Shown here: positions 1-7,588 of the stretch, piece after piece
How positions within the stretch are numbered: position 1 is the first letter of the stretch
Layout: each line of letters opens with the position of its first letter
Assembly: GCF_022414575.1 (NCBI RefSeq)
Contig: NZ_JADWYQ010000051.1
Location: 1 to 43,652 of the forward strand
From: Streptomyces sp. MUM 178J
GTDB taxonomy: Bacteria; Actinomycetota; Actinomycetes; Streptomycetales; Streptomycetaceae
Direction of reading: 5' to 3'
Length of the DNA: 43,652 bases
Notes under the pieces: generated by a model
The model's input: only the letters and a program-made list of their open reading frames with translations
What the model was told of the DNA's origin: nothing
Database searches by the model: none
Position numbers and translations under genes: made by a program

Positions 1-65
1 TAAGCCTTTCAGCGCCGATGGTACTGCAGGGGGGACCCTGTGGGAGAGTAGGACGCCGCCGAACA
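1..65 (+). rRNA. 5S ribosomal RNA, 3' part (cut by window edge)
   Basis: The first 65 bases match the 3' half of a Streptomyces 5S rRNA as I remember it, including the segments GCGCCGATGGTACTGCAGG and GGACGCCGCCGAACA. The 5' half lies outside the window. A terminator hairpin follows within 10 bases, so this is the end of an rRNA operon transcribed rightwards. The 3' boundary is set at the CGAACA end by comparison with known streptomycete 5S genes and could be off by one or two bases. Confidence 0.93.
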
Positions 66-72
66 ATTTTTA

Positions 73-116
73 GCCGTAGGCTCCTGGACTGTTGGTCCGG
101 GAGCCTACGGCCTTTC
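73..116 (+). terminator. rRNA operon terminator
   Basis: A 16-bp stem is formed by 73-88 and 96-111, with one G-T pair and a 7-nt loop, and is followed by a short T-rich tract (CTTTCT). It sits directly after the 5S gene. It also separates the rRNA operon from the converging DUF58 gene, which ends at 152. Confidence 0.88.
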
Positions 117-151
117 TGCGTTGCCCTGCGGGCGGTCGGCGGGGCTCATGC

Positions 152-1465
152 TCAGAGCCGGCCAGCGGCCTTGAGCGCGAGATAGGCATCGGAGAGAGCC
201 GGGGCGAGATTCTCCGGCGTCGCGTCGACCACCGCGGCCCCATGGCGCTCGAGCTGTGCTGCCGTACGGGCTCGCCGGGACTGCTCCTGCGTGGCCGCCG
301 CGGCCTCGTACACGTTCTCGATCGTGCCGCGGCCGCAGTGGCTCATCTCAGAGATCCGGGGATCCGCCACGGAAGCCACCAGCACGGTGTGCCGTTGAGT
401 GAGCAGCGGGAGTACGGGCAGCAGGCCCTCTTCAATGGGGGCGGCGTCCAACGTCGTGAGCAGGACGACGAGCGATCCCCGGGGCGCGCATGCGAGCGCT
501 GCTGCGCTGAGGCCCCGGGCATCCGTCTCGACCAGTTCAGGCTCGATGGTCGCCAGTGCGTTGACCAGGGCGGGCAGAGTGTCCCCGGCGGAGCGGCCCT
601 GGACCTGAGCGCGGATGCGGCGGTCATAGGCCAGTAGGTCGACCCGGTCACCCGCCCGCGAGGCCAGCGCGGCCAGCAGCAGCGCGGCGTCCATGGCCGC
701 GTCGAGTCTGGGGATGTCTCCGACGCGGCCGGCCGAAGTGCGGCCGCTGTCCAGGACGACCAGGATGTGGCGGTCACGCTCGGGACGCCAGGTGCGCACC
801 GCCACGGCGTTCTGCCGGGCTGTCGCCCGCCAGTCGATCGAGCGGGTGTCATCGCCCGGGACGTAGTCGCGGAGGCTGTCGAACTCGGTGCCCTGTCCGC
901 GTGTCAGCACGCTGGTGCGGCCGTCCAGCTCGCGGAGCCGTGCCAGCCGGGACGGCAGGTGCTTGCGGCTGGTGAAGGGCGGCAGGACGCGCAGAACCCA
1001 GGGAACTCGATGGCTGCCTTGGCGGGCGGCGAGACCGAGCGGCCCGTAGGAGCGCACTGTGATGCGGTCTGCTCGCCGCTCGCCGCGGCGGGTGGGGCGC
1101 AAGGCCGTGGTGATCCGGCGGCGCTCTCCTGCGGGGACGGTGACGCTGTGGCGGGACGCCCTCTGATCGGTGCCTGCCGGCCAGCTGCTCGGAGGCCAAG
1201 CGTCCCGGACATGAGCTCGCATACGCCGCCGCGAGGAGTTTGTGATCGTTAGATCGATCTTGGCATCGTCTCCGAGTCGAACTGTTGTGTCACCGGTTCG
1301 GGTGAATCGCAGGGTTCGTACTGGCGCGGCGAGGGCATAGTCGCACAAGATTGCCAGTGACAGGGGGGCGTTCACAGCCAGCATCCCCGTCCAACTGGGC
1401 GCGAGGATGCCCACAGGAAGTGAGCCGAGAGCGGCGAGAAGCGCGGTTCGTCCGGTGAGGGCCAT
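152..1465 (-). CDS. DUF58 domain protein (last gene of MoxR operon)
   Basis: 437 aa. Two hydrophobic segments at residues 7-22 and 27-46 anchor the N-terminus, so the rest should face one side of the membrane. The hallmark DUF58 motif is at residues 192-212 (EFDSLRDYVPGDDTRSIDW). It is followed by a von Willebrand A-like strand, HILVVLDSGRTS, at 233-244. This aligns with the metal-binding DxSxS loop but has Gly where the first Ser is usual. The ATG at 1465 lies 11 bases after the moxR stop. DUF58 proteins accompany MoxR ATPases, which are thought to act as chaperones for metal-dependent vWA partners. The exact substrate is unknown. It is probably transcribed with the four genes upstream of it. 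Confidence 0.9.
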   Translation of the reverse strand: MALTGRTALLAALGSLPVGILAPSWTGMLAVNAPLSLAILCDYALAAPVRTLRFTRTGDTTVRLGDDAKIDLTITNSSRRRMRAHVRDAWPPSSWPAGTDQRASRHSVTVPAGERRRITTALRPTRRGERRADRITVRSYGPLGLAARQGSHRVPWVLRVLPPFTSRKHLPSRLARLRELDGRTSVLTRGQGTEFDSLRDYVPGDDTRSIDWRATARQNAVAVRTWRPERDRHILVVLDSGRTSAGRVGDIPRLDAAMDAALLLAALASRAGDRVDLLAYDRRIRAQVQGRSAGDTLPALVNALATIEPELVETDARGLSAAALACAPRGSLVVLLTTLDAAPIEEGLLPVLPLLTQRHTVLVASVADPRISEMSHCGRGTIENVYEAAAATQEQSRRARTAAQLERHGAAVVDATPENLAPALSDAYLALKAAGRL

Positions 1466-1476
1466 GGGTCAGCGCC

Positions 1477-2460
1477 TCAGCGGGGGACCGGGACGTGGGC
1501 CAGGACTGCGGTGATGACGGAGTCGCTGGTGACTCCTTCCATCTCTGCCTCAGGCCGGAGTTGGATCCTGTGGCGCAGCGTGGGCAAGGCGAGAGCTTTC
1601 ACATCGTCGGGGATGACGTAGTCGCGACCGGTCAGCCAGGCCCAGGCGCGCGCTGTGGAGAGGAGAGCGGTGGCGCCCCGAGGCGAGACACCCAGAGTGA
1701 GCGAGGGGGACTCACGAGTGGCACGACAGATATCGACGACGTAGCCGACGATCTCATCGGAGACCGCGGTCTTGGCGACGGCGGCGCGCGCGGTCTCAAG
1801 GCCGGCGGGGTCGGTGACGGGGCGCACTCCGGCGGCGTGGAGATCGTGTGGATTGAAGCCTTCAGCATGTCGACTGAGGACGTTGATCTCATCCTCGCGC
1901 GATGGCAGAGGGACTGTCAGCTTGAGGAGGAAGCGGTCCAGTTGGGCTTCGGGAAGGGGGTAGGTGCCTTCGTATTCGACCGGGTTCTGTGTCGCGGCGA
2001 CGAGGAAGGGGTCCGGGAGCCGGCGAGGTGTTCCGTCCACCGTGACCTGCCGTTCCTCCATCGCCTCAAGGAGCGAGGACTGGGTCTTGGGAGGGGTCCG
2101 GTTGATCTCGTCGGCAAGGAGGAGGTTGGTGAAGACAGGGCCGGGCTGGAAGGAGAACTCGGCGGTGCGTGCGTCATAGACAAGGGAGCCCGTCACATCA
2201 CTCGGCATCAGGTCGGGCGTGAACTGGACGCGTTTGGTGTCGAGTTCGAGAGAGGCGGCCAGAGCACGGACCAGGAGTGTCTTGGCGACGCCCGGAACCC
2301 CTTCCAGGAGGACATGGCCTCGGCAGAGCAAGGCCACGACGAGCCCGGTGACGGCAGGGTCCTGGCCGACCACAGCCTTGGCGATCTCGGTCCGCACAGC
2401 CTCCAGGGAGGAGCGGGCGCGGTCCGAGCTCTCGGTTGACTCGGGGGTCGGGGCGCTCAT
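1477..2460 (-). CDS. moxR: MoxR-family AAA+ ATPase
   Basis: 327 aa. Walker A is GVPGVAKT at residues 54-61, the Ala-Lys-Thr form typical of MoxR. Walker B is LLLADEIN at 113-120, followed by RTPPKTQSSLLEAMEERQV. Sensor 1 (VAATQNPVEYEGTYPLPEAQ) and the DRFLLK segment come next, and the C-terminal lid carries SPRGATALL. The ATG at 2460 overlaps the TGA of the DUF4350 gene in an ATGA, which fixes the start. An open frame continues upstream to 2808 but lies inside the preceding gene. MoxR ATPases remodel or load metal into vWA/DUF58 proteins, and the DUF58 gene follows directly. The molecular target here is inferred, not seen. Confidence 0.93.
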   Translation of the reverse strand: MSAPTPESTESSDRARSSLEAVRTEIAKAVVGQDPAVTGLVVALLCRGHVLLEGVPGVAKTLLVRALAASLELDTKRVQFTPDLMPSDVTGSLVYDARTAEFSFQPGPVFTNLLLADEINRTPPKTQSSLLEAMEERQVTVDGTPRRLPDPFLVAATQNPVEYEGTYPLPEAQLDRFLLKLTVPLPSREDEINVLSRHAEGFNPHDLHAAGVRPVTDPAGLETARAAVAKTAVSDEIVGYVVDICRATRESPSLTLGVSPRGATALLSTARAWAWLTGRDYVIPDDVKALALPTLRHRIQLRPEAEMEGVTSDSVITAVLAHVPVPR

Positions 2461-3641
2461 GAGGTGCGTACCTCTCTTTCGAGGGCGTCGAGTTGATCGG
2501 CGAGCTGGACGAGTGCGGCGTCGTCGGCCGGAGGCGGACCGAAGAGCAGGCGTCGAAAGTCCGGGTCGCTGTCGGGGAGGCGGGCGGAGAACGCAGCGAG
2601 CAGTACGCCGGGGGAGTCGGCATCGGCTGGAGGCACGCCGAGCAGCGGGGCAAGTCGTCTCCGGCTGGCAGCGCGCAGTGCCGCGGCGGCTCGGCCACGG
2701 GCGTTGACTCTGCGGTAGAGACGGGCGCGGCCCTCCGTCGATTCGGACGCCCTGATGGCGACGGGAAGCTGCTCGGTGACCAGCGGGCCCAGGCGTCGGG
2801 CGCGCCACACGGCGGCGAGGGCTGCGGCGACGCCGAGCTGGAGAGCACCCCAGATCCAGCCGGGCGGAATGAGGTCAAAGAAGGAGCTGTCGCCTTCGGG
2901 CGTGGCGACGCTGTCGCTGAGCGAAGGGAGGTACCAGATCAGATGGGGGCGAGAGCCGAGGAGTTGAAGAGCGAGAGAGGCGTTGCCGCGCTCGTCCAGA
3001 CGGTCGTTGTAGAGGAAATCGGGGGCGCCGAGCAGCACGGTGTCGCCGCCGGGGCCGTCGAGGCGCAGCAGTGTGGGGAAGCCGCCGCTGGGATAGCAGC
3101 TGTCCGCGTCAGGCGTGTCGGTCGAGTAGCGCCGACCGCCGAGGTCGACGCCGCCGGCGCGGACGGCGGCCGACAGGGCGCACTCCGGGGCCCGGGCGGA
3201 CACCGAGGTCGAGCCCTCGGAGCGGACCTCCGGAGCGAGGATGCCGAGAGACGAGTCGGGGGACAGGAGCACGGTCCGCCCGGCGGACGAGGCCATCGCC
3301 GCACGCAGCGCGTCCTGCTGGTTGACCGTCAGCAGATCCGGGTGGGTCACCAGCAGAGTGGTCGTGTCGTTCATCGCGGCAGTGGCTTCATCCAGGGTGG
3401 TCGCCACACTCGTGCTGACGCCGCGATCGTCGAGGAGCTCGGCGACGGCTCGGCTGCCGTACTGGTCGGCAGAGCGGGGGTCGAGGCGGCCGTGCTGATC
3501 CCCGGAGCGCAGCGCGGCCATGGCGACGCCCGCCACGATGAGGAGGGTGAGCGCGACCAGCAGACCGCGGGCGCGCCTCCACATCCTGCGTGTGGTGGGA
3601 GTGGTGGGAGTGGTGGAAGTGGTGCCGACGGCGTCGGTCAT
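2457..3641 (-). CDS. DUF4350 membrane protein
   Basis: 394 aa. A Thr-rich N-terminus is followed by a membrane segment at about 25-44. Then comes an extracytoplasmic domain of about 215 residues that includes LRSGDQHGRLDPRSADQYGS, the characteristic start of DUF4350. A second membrane segment lies at about 262-279 and the cytoplasmic tail is Arg/Ala-rich. The ATG at 3641 overlaps the TGA of the upstream DUF4129 gene by four bases, and its own TGA overlaps the moxR ATG, so translation is coupled on both sides. Such proteins occur in MoxR-DUF58-DUF4129 clusters of actinobacteria. No catalytic motif is visible and no enzymatic role is assigned. Confidence 0.86.
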   Translation of the reverse strand: MTDAVGTTSTTPTTPTTRRMWRRARGLLVALTLLIVAGVAMAALRSGDQHGRLDPRSADQYGSRAVAELLDDRGVSTSVATTLDEATAAMNDTTTLLVTHPDLLTVNQQDALRAAMASSAGRTVLLSPDSSLGILAPEVRSEGSTSVSARAPECALSAAVRAGGVDLGGRRYSTDTPDADSCYPSGGFPTLLRLDGPGGDTVLLGAPDFLYNDRLDERGNASLALQLLGSRPHLIWYLPSLSDSVATPEGDSSFFDLIPPGWIWGALQLGVAAALAAVWRARRLGPLVTEQLPVAIRASESTEGRARLYRRVNARGRAAAALRAASRRRLAPLLGVPPADADSPGVLLAAFSARLPDSDPDFRRLLFGPPPADDAALVQLADQLDALEREVRTS

Positions 3642-4324
3642 GGGACCACCCCTGGGATGGCGTCATCCAGCCGGGGCTTGCTGCGCTCCAGTTCCTGGTC
3701 CAGATCGCGAAGCCGCTGGTACGCCTGGCGGTCCGCAGTGCGCCCGCCGTATGTGACGTCGTCGAACTCGCGGGCGGCGACACGGAGTCGGTCGGCCTGG
3801 TCGGGCAGGGAACGGCCCGCTTCGGCGGCGGCCTCGTCCGCGGTGCGGCCGGGGCGCGGATCGAGGAGGGCACGCTCTTCCAGAGCGCGGACGACGGCCC
3901 GCATCCGTTCCTGGACGGCGTCGTTCCACTGGCCGGCCGCCGCGTGCTCCTCGGCGGCGGTGCGGTGTTCGGCGGCGCTGCGGGGTCTGTCGTCGAAGAG
4001 CGAGTCCGCGGTGGCGGCCGTCCTACGGGGGGCGCCCAGCCGCCACCACAGGGCGGCGATCAGGGCGAGGACGGCCAGGACGATGACGGCGACGCCGAGT
4101 GCGCCGCCCGGAGCGGCGTCTGATGCGGTGTCGAAGAGGTCGCCGACCCATTCCCAGAAGCGGTCGATGGCGCGCTGGAGCAGGTTCGGATCGTCCTCGT
4201 GGTACATCGGCCGGGACAGTTCCCGTTCCGCTGCCTCGCGAGCCGGTACGCGGGGGGTGTCGACCGGGACGTCGTCGCCTGCCCGGAGCAGTGCCCGCGC
4301 GGTGGCCCTGTCCCCCGTGGACAC
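3638..4324 (-). CDS. DUF4129 domain membrane protein
   Basis: 228 aa from a GTG at 4324. I chose this start because GGGAG lies 8 nt upstream and because it begins just 4 nt after the preceding gene's stop. An upstream ATG at 4372 would overlap that gene and lacks a ribosome binding site. One membrane segment sits at about 74-95. The C-terminal part (AAEEHAAAGQWNDAVQERMRA and on to FDDVTYGGRTADRQAYQRL) matches the DUF4129 type, in which the helix pattern and FDDVTYG are typical. In other actinobacteria this domain sits next to transglutaminase or MoxR/DUF58 genes. It probably acts in the same membrane complex. Function is unknown. Confidence 0.86.
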   Translation of the reverse strand: MSTGDRATARALLRAGDDVPVDTPRVPAREAAERELSRPMYHEDDPNLLQRAIDRFWEWVGDLFDTASDAAPGGALGVAVIVLAVLALIAALWWRLGAPRRTAATADSLFDDRPRSAAEHRTAAEEHAAAGQWNDAVQERMRAVVRALEERALLDPRPGRTADEAAAEAGRSLPDQADRLRVAAREFDDVTYGGRTADRQAYQRLRDLDQELERSKPRLDDAIPGVVP

Positions 4325-4328
4325 GGCA

Positions 4329-5558
4329 TCAGCTCCCGGACGCGTCGCTGCCGCCGGGTGGCTCGGAGCCATATCCGGACACGCCGGCCGCCCGTGCGAG
4401 CTCGAGGTCGAGTGCCTCGCGGCGGATGCGCTGGTCGATATAGAGGAGGGCGGTGACACCGGCAGAGATCGGATATGTGATGGCGGAGGCGATGACCGAT
4501 CCGATGCCCGTGATGATCAGGTAAGCCCAGCCGAACTGGGGATCGGAGCCGTTGAGGAGGTCGCCGAACCCATTGCTGTCCGCCATGAGGGCGATCACGA
4601 CGAACGGCACGATGATGATCAACGAGAGGACGAACAACAACGCCATCGTGAGCAGCAGGATGCCGAAAACCCGCCACCAGGTGCCGCGGACCAGCTTGGC
4701 CGAGCGGCGCAGGGAGGGGATGACGCCCTGACGTTCCAGCATCAGCGCGGGCGAGGCGAGAGCGAATCGGATCACCAGCCAGAGGATCACGACGACGGCC
4801 GCGATGCCTCCGAGCATGGTGAGCAGAACGCCGGACCCATTGCCCAGCAACAGCCCCGGGAAGAGGCCGACAGCCATGATGCCGGCGCTCATCAGGGGCA
4901 GCAGCAGTGTCAGGCCGAGCAGTTGCGGAAGCCGTGGCCGTGCCTCGTGCCATGCATCGGTGAGCGTCACCGGCCGGCCGAGCACGGAACGGCTGACCAC
5001 GATCGTCAGCAGGGCCGTCGTGAACAGGGTTCCGATGAGGGTGATGAAGAGTGCGGGCCCGAGGGAGGTGAGGCTGTACTGCAGGGACTCGATGGACTGG
5101 TCGATGGCCTCGGAAGGCGTCGGGTTCGGGTTGACCGCGGGCGGCTCGGGCAGCGCATAGCGCTCGACGAGGATGTTGGCGATCTGGGTGATCACCGACA
5201 CCGTGATGGTGATGCCCAGGACCGTGCGCCAGTGGGCGCGAAGGGTGGACACCGCGCCGTCCAGGATTTCGCCGACGCCGAGTGGGCGAAGGGGAATCAC
5301 GCCCGGCTTTGCCGCCGGGGGTCGACCCCAGGCGCCGTGCGGATGGCCCCCGCCCCAGCCGGGAGCGGGAGGAGGAGGCGGTACCGACTGGCCGGAGGGG
5401 GCGGACCACTGCCCCGGAGGGGGCTGCTCGCTGGACCACGTGGCCCCCGTGCCCTGCTCGGCGGCGGGGCCGGCGGGTCGAGGGGTGCCGGAGGCGCCGG
5501 AGTCCTGTCCGCCGGAGGGGGCAGATCCGGGCGAGGCCCAGCCCGGAGAGTCGTTCAC
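4329..5558 (-). CDS. Pro-rich polytopic membrane protein (glycerophosphodiester phosphodiesterase membrane-domain type)
   Basis: 409 aa. The first 80 or so residues are Gly/Pro/Ser-rich and disordered. They are followed by IPLRPLGVGEILDGAVSTLR, the signature start of the membrane domain seen in glycerophosphoryl diester phosphodiesterase-type membrane proteins. About six hydrophobic segments follow. There is no phosphodiesterase catalytic domain, so enzymatic activity is doubtful. I chose GTG at 5558 because GAGGTGG lies 6 nt upstream; the in-frame ATG at 5573 has no such site. It is the first gene of the minus-strand operon with DUF4129, DUF4350, moxR and DUF58, and is divergent from mtnA. 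The promoter should lie in 5559-5753. Confidence 0.82.
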   Translation of the reverse strand: MNDSPGWASPGSAPSGGQDSGASGTPRPAGPAAEQGTGATWSSEQPPPGQWSAPSGQSVPPPPPAPGWGGGHPHGAWGRPPAAKPGVIPLRPLGVGEILDGAVSTLRAHWRTVLGITITVSVITQIANILVERYALPEPPAVNPNPTPSEAIDQSIESLQYSLTSLGPALFITLIGTLFTTALLTIVVSRSVLGRPVTLTDAWHEARPRLPQLLGLTLLLPLMSAGIMAVGLFPGLLLGNGSGVLLTMLGGIAAVVVILWLVIRFALASPALMLERQGVIPSLRRSAKLVRGTWWRVFGILLLTMALLFVLSLIIIVPFVVIALMADSNGFGDLLNGSDPQFGWAYLIITGIGSVIASAITYPISAGVTALLYIDQRIRREALDLELARAAGVSGYGSEPPGGSDASGS

Positions 5559-5753
5559 GGTCGTCCACCTCATGGATTGGTCGCGGGACCGGCTCCGTGA
5601 GCCGGCACGTTCACGTCTTCCGCCTGTCCGCCGAGGCGGCAGGTTGGCAGCCATCGTGCCACGCGTCGCCTTGCGGCGGACCGGGCCCTGTGTCTCCTTC
5701 GGGTATCTCCTCCGCGCCTTCATTGTCAGTGCGTCACGGGGCAGACTGGGCGG

Positions 5754-6893
5754 ATGGCTGATCAGTACGCGCACAACCCGGCGACTGCCGGGCCCACGCC
5801 GCTGCCGGTGCTGCGCTGGGAGGAGTCGCCGGACGGGCCCGTGCTGGTGCTGCTCGACCAGACGCGGCTGCCCGCCGAAGAGGTCGAGCTGGTCTGCACC
5901 GATGTGCCGATGCTGGTGGGGGCGATCGAGTCGCTGGCCGTGCACGGTGCGCCGCTGCTGGGCATCGCCGGGGCCTACGGAGTGGCTCTGGCGGCCGCCA
6001 GGGGCTTCGACGTCGAGGAGGCGGCGGCCCTGCTGGAGCGGGCGCGGCCGACAGCGGTGAACCTGGGGTATGGGGTGCGGCGCGCGCAGGACGCCCACCG
6101 GGCGGCGGTGGAGTCCGGCGCGGATGCCGTAGAGGCGGCCCGGGCTGCGCTCGCCGCCGCGAAGGAGCTGCACCAGGAGGATGCGCGCGCCGGCACCCGG
6201 ATGGCGGAGTATGGGATGGCGCTGCTCGACGAGCTGCTCCCGGGCGGCGGACTTCGGATTCTGACCCACTGCAACTCCGGAGCGCTGGCTTCCGGGGGCG
6301 AGGGCACGGCGTTCGCCGTGGCGCTGCGGGCGCACCGCAGCGGGCGGCTGCGGCGGCTGTGGGTGGGCGAGACCAGGCCGCTGCTGCAGGGCGCCCGGCT
6401 GACCGCCTATGAAGCGGGCCGCCATGGGATGACGTACACGCTGCTCACGGACAGTGCAGCAGGCTCGCTCTTTGCGGCAGGTGAGGTCGATGCCGTACTG
6501 ATAGGGGCCGACCGGATCGCCGCGGACGGGTCCGTGGTGAGCAAGGCTGGAAGCTATCCGCTGGCGGTGCTCGCCAAGTATCACCATGTGCCGTTCGTCG
6601 TGGTCGCGCCGACTACGACGGTCGATCTCGGTACGGCGGACGGAAAAGCGATAGAGGTGGAGCAGCGACCGGGCCATGAGGTGACGGAGGTCATAGCTCC
6701 GAATGCCCCGGCAGGGGCAGGCGGAGGGCCGGCGGCGGCGCCGGTGGGAGCGCAGGCGTACAACCCCGCGTTCGATGTCACGCCGCCGGATTTGGTGACG
6801 GCCGTCGTCACCGAGCAGGGTGCGGTGTCCCCGGTCACCGGGGGCGCGCTGGCACGTTTGTGTGCCAGGTCACGCCAGGTAACGATTAGCTAA
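5754..6893 (+). CDS. mtnA: S-methyl-5-thioribose-1-phosphate isomerase
   Basis: 379 aa. It converts methylthioribose-1-phosphate to methylthioribulose-1-phosphate in the methionine salvage pathway. Family motifs are present: VHGAPLLGIAGAYG at 63-76, RPTAVNLGYGVRR at 98-110, catalytic Cys173 in THCNSGALAS, and catalytic Asp253 in LIGADRIAADG. Near the C-terminus, before AYNPAFDVTPPDLV, there is an Ala/Gly-rich insert of roughly 10 residues (PAGAGGGPAAAPVGA) that is longer than usual. No S-box or other riboswitch was seen upstream. The stop is 4 nt before the mtrA start, so read-through into mtrA is likely even though the functions are unrelated. Confidence 0.95.
   Translation: MADQYAHNPATAGPTPLPVLRWEESPDGPVLVLLDQTRLPAEEVELVCTDVPMLVGAIESLAVHGAPLLGIAGAYGVALAAARGFDVEEAAALLERARPTAVNLGYGVRRAQDAHRAAVESGADAVEAARAALAAAKELHQEDARAGTRMAEYGMALLDELLPGGGLRILTHCNSGALASGGEGTAFAVALRAHRSGRLRRLWVGETRPLLQGARLTAYEAGRHGMTYTLLTDSAAGSLFAAGEVDAVLIGADRIAADGSVVSKAGSYPLAVLAKYHHVPFVVVAPTTTVDLGTADGKAIEVEQRPGHEVTEVIAPNAPAGAGGGPAAAPVGAQAYNPAFDVTPPDLVTAVVTEQGAVSPVTGGALARLCARSRQVTIS
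6851..6884 (+). promoter_or_regulatory. Candidate MtrA/GlnR-type operator before mtrA
   Basis: Two adjacent 10-bp direct repeats, CCAGGTCACG (6865-6874) and CCAGGTAACG (6875-6884), differ at one base. They are preceded by an inverted repeat GGCAC (6851-6855)/GTGCC (6862-6866). The repeats overlap the mtnA 3' end and stop 13 nt before the mtrA ATG. A one-turn spacing of GTCAC/GTAAC half-sites is what an OmpR-family dimer such as MtrA would bind. This is an inference from pattern, with no binding data. Confidence 0.45.
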
Positions 6894-6897
6894 TGGG

Positions 6898-7587
6898 ATG
6901 ATGTCGTTTATGAAGGGACGAGTCCTTGTCGTCGACGACGACACCGCACTGGCCGAGATGCTCGGCATTGTGCTGCGTGGTGAAGGGTTCGAGCCGTCGT
7001 TCGTAGCGGACGGCGACAAGGCGCTTGCCGCATTCCGGGAGACCAAGCCGGATCTGGTGCTGCTGGATCTCATGCTGCCCGGGCGGGACGGCATCGAGGT
7101 GTGCAGGCTGATCCGGGCAGAGTCCGGAGTGCCGATCGTGATGCTCACGGCCAAGAGCGACACGGTGGACGTGGTGGTCGGTCTGGAGTCCGGCGCCGAC
7201 GACTACATCGTGAAGCCGTTCAAGCCGAAGGAGCTGGTCGCCCGTATCCGGGCCAGGCTCCGCAGGTCCGAGGAGCCCGCTCCGGAGCAGCTGACGATCG
7301 GCGATCTGGTCATCGACGTGGCCGGTCACTCGGTGAAGCGGGACGGCCAGTCGATCGCGCTGACCCCGCTCGAGTTCGATCTGCTGGTCGCCCTGGCGCG
7401 CAAGCCCTGGCAGGTGTTCACCCGCGAGGTCCTGCTCGAGCAGGTGTGGGGCTACCGGCACGCGGCAGACACCCGGCTGGTGAACGTGCATGTGCAGCGG
7501 CTGCGCTCCAAGGTCGAGAAGGACCCGGAGCGCCCGGAGATCGTGGTGACCGTGCGTGGCGTCGGATACAAGGCGGGGCCGAGCTGA
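6898..7587 (+). CDS. mtrA: OmpR-family response regulator MtrA
   Basis: 229 aa. The receiver domain has the acidic pocket D13-D14, the phosphoacceptor D57 in VLLDLMLPGRDG, and the conserved Lys in DDYIVKPFKPKEL. The C-terminal winged helix (LTPLEFDLLVALARKPWQVF through RLRSKVEKDPERPEIVVTVRG) is of OmpR type. It is the partner of MtrB, directly downstream. In actinobacteria MtrA controls cell-wall, division and, in Streptomyces, developmental and antibiotic genes. The start is the first of two tandem ATGs at 6898. An internal ATG (codon 5) is possible and would sit after GGGATG sequence rather than a clear ribosome binding site. Confidence 0.96.
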   Translation: MMSFMKGRVLVVDDDTALAEMLGIVLRGEGFEPSFVADGDKALAAFRETKPDLVLLDLMLPGRDGIEVCRLIRAESGVPIVMLTAKSDTVDVVVGLESGADDYIVKPFKPKELVARIRARLRRSEEPAPEQLTIGDLVIDVAGHSVKRDGQSIALTPLEFDLLVALARKPWQVFTREVLLEQVWGYRHAADTRLVNVHVQRLRSKVEKDPERPEIVVTVRGVGYKAGPS

Positions 7588-7588
7588 C

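Noticed and set aside
2493..5600. 1035-codon plus-strand frame across the MoxR operon
   Set aside because: It is antisense to several well-supported coupled genes, and the protein is repetitive Arg/Gly/Ala sequence.
5559..5753. SAM riboswitch before mtnA
   Set aside because: No S-box core or other conserved riboswitch elements could be recognised in the 195 bp.
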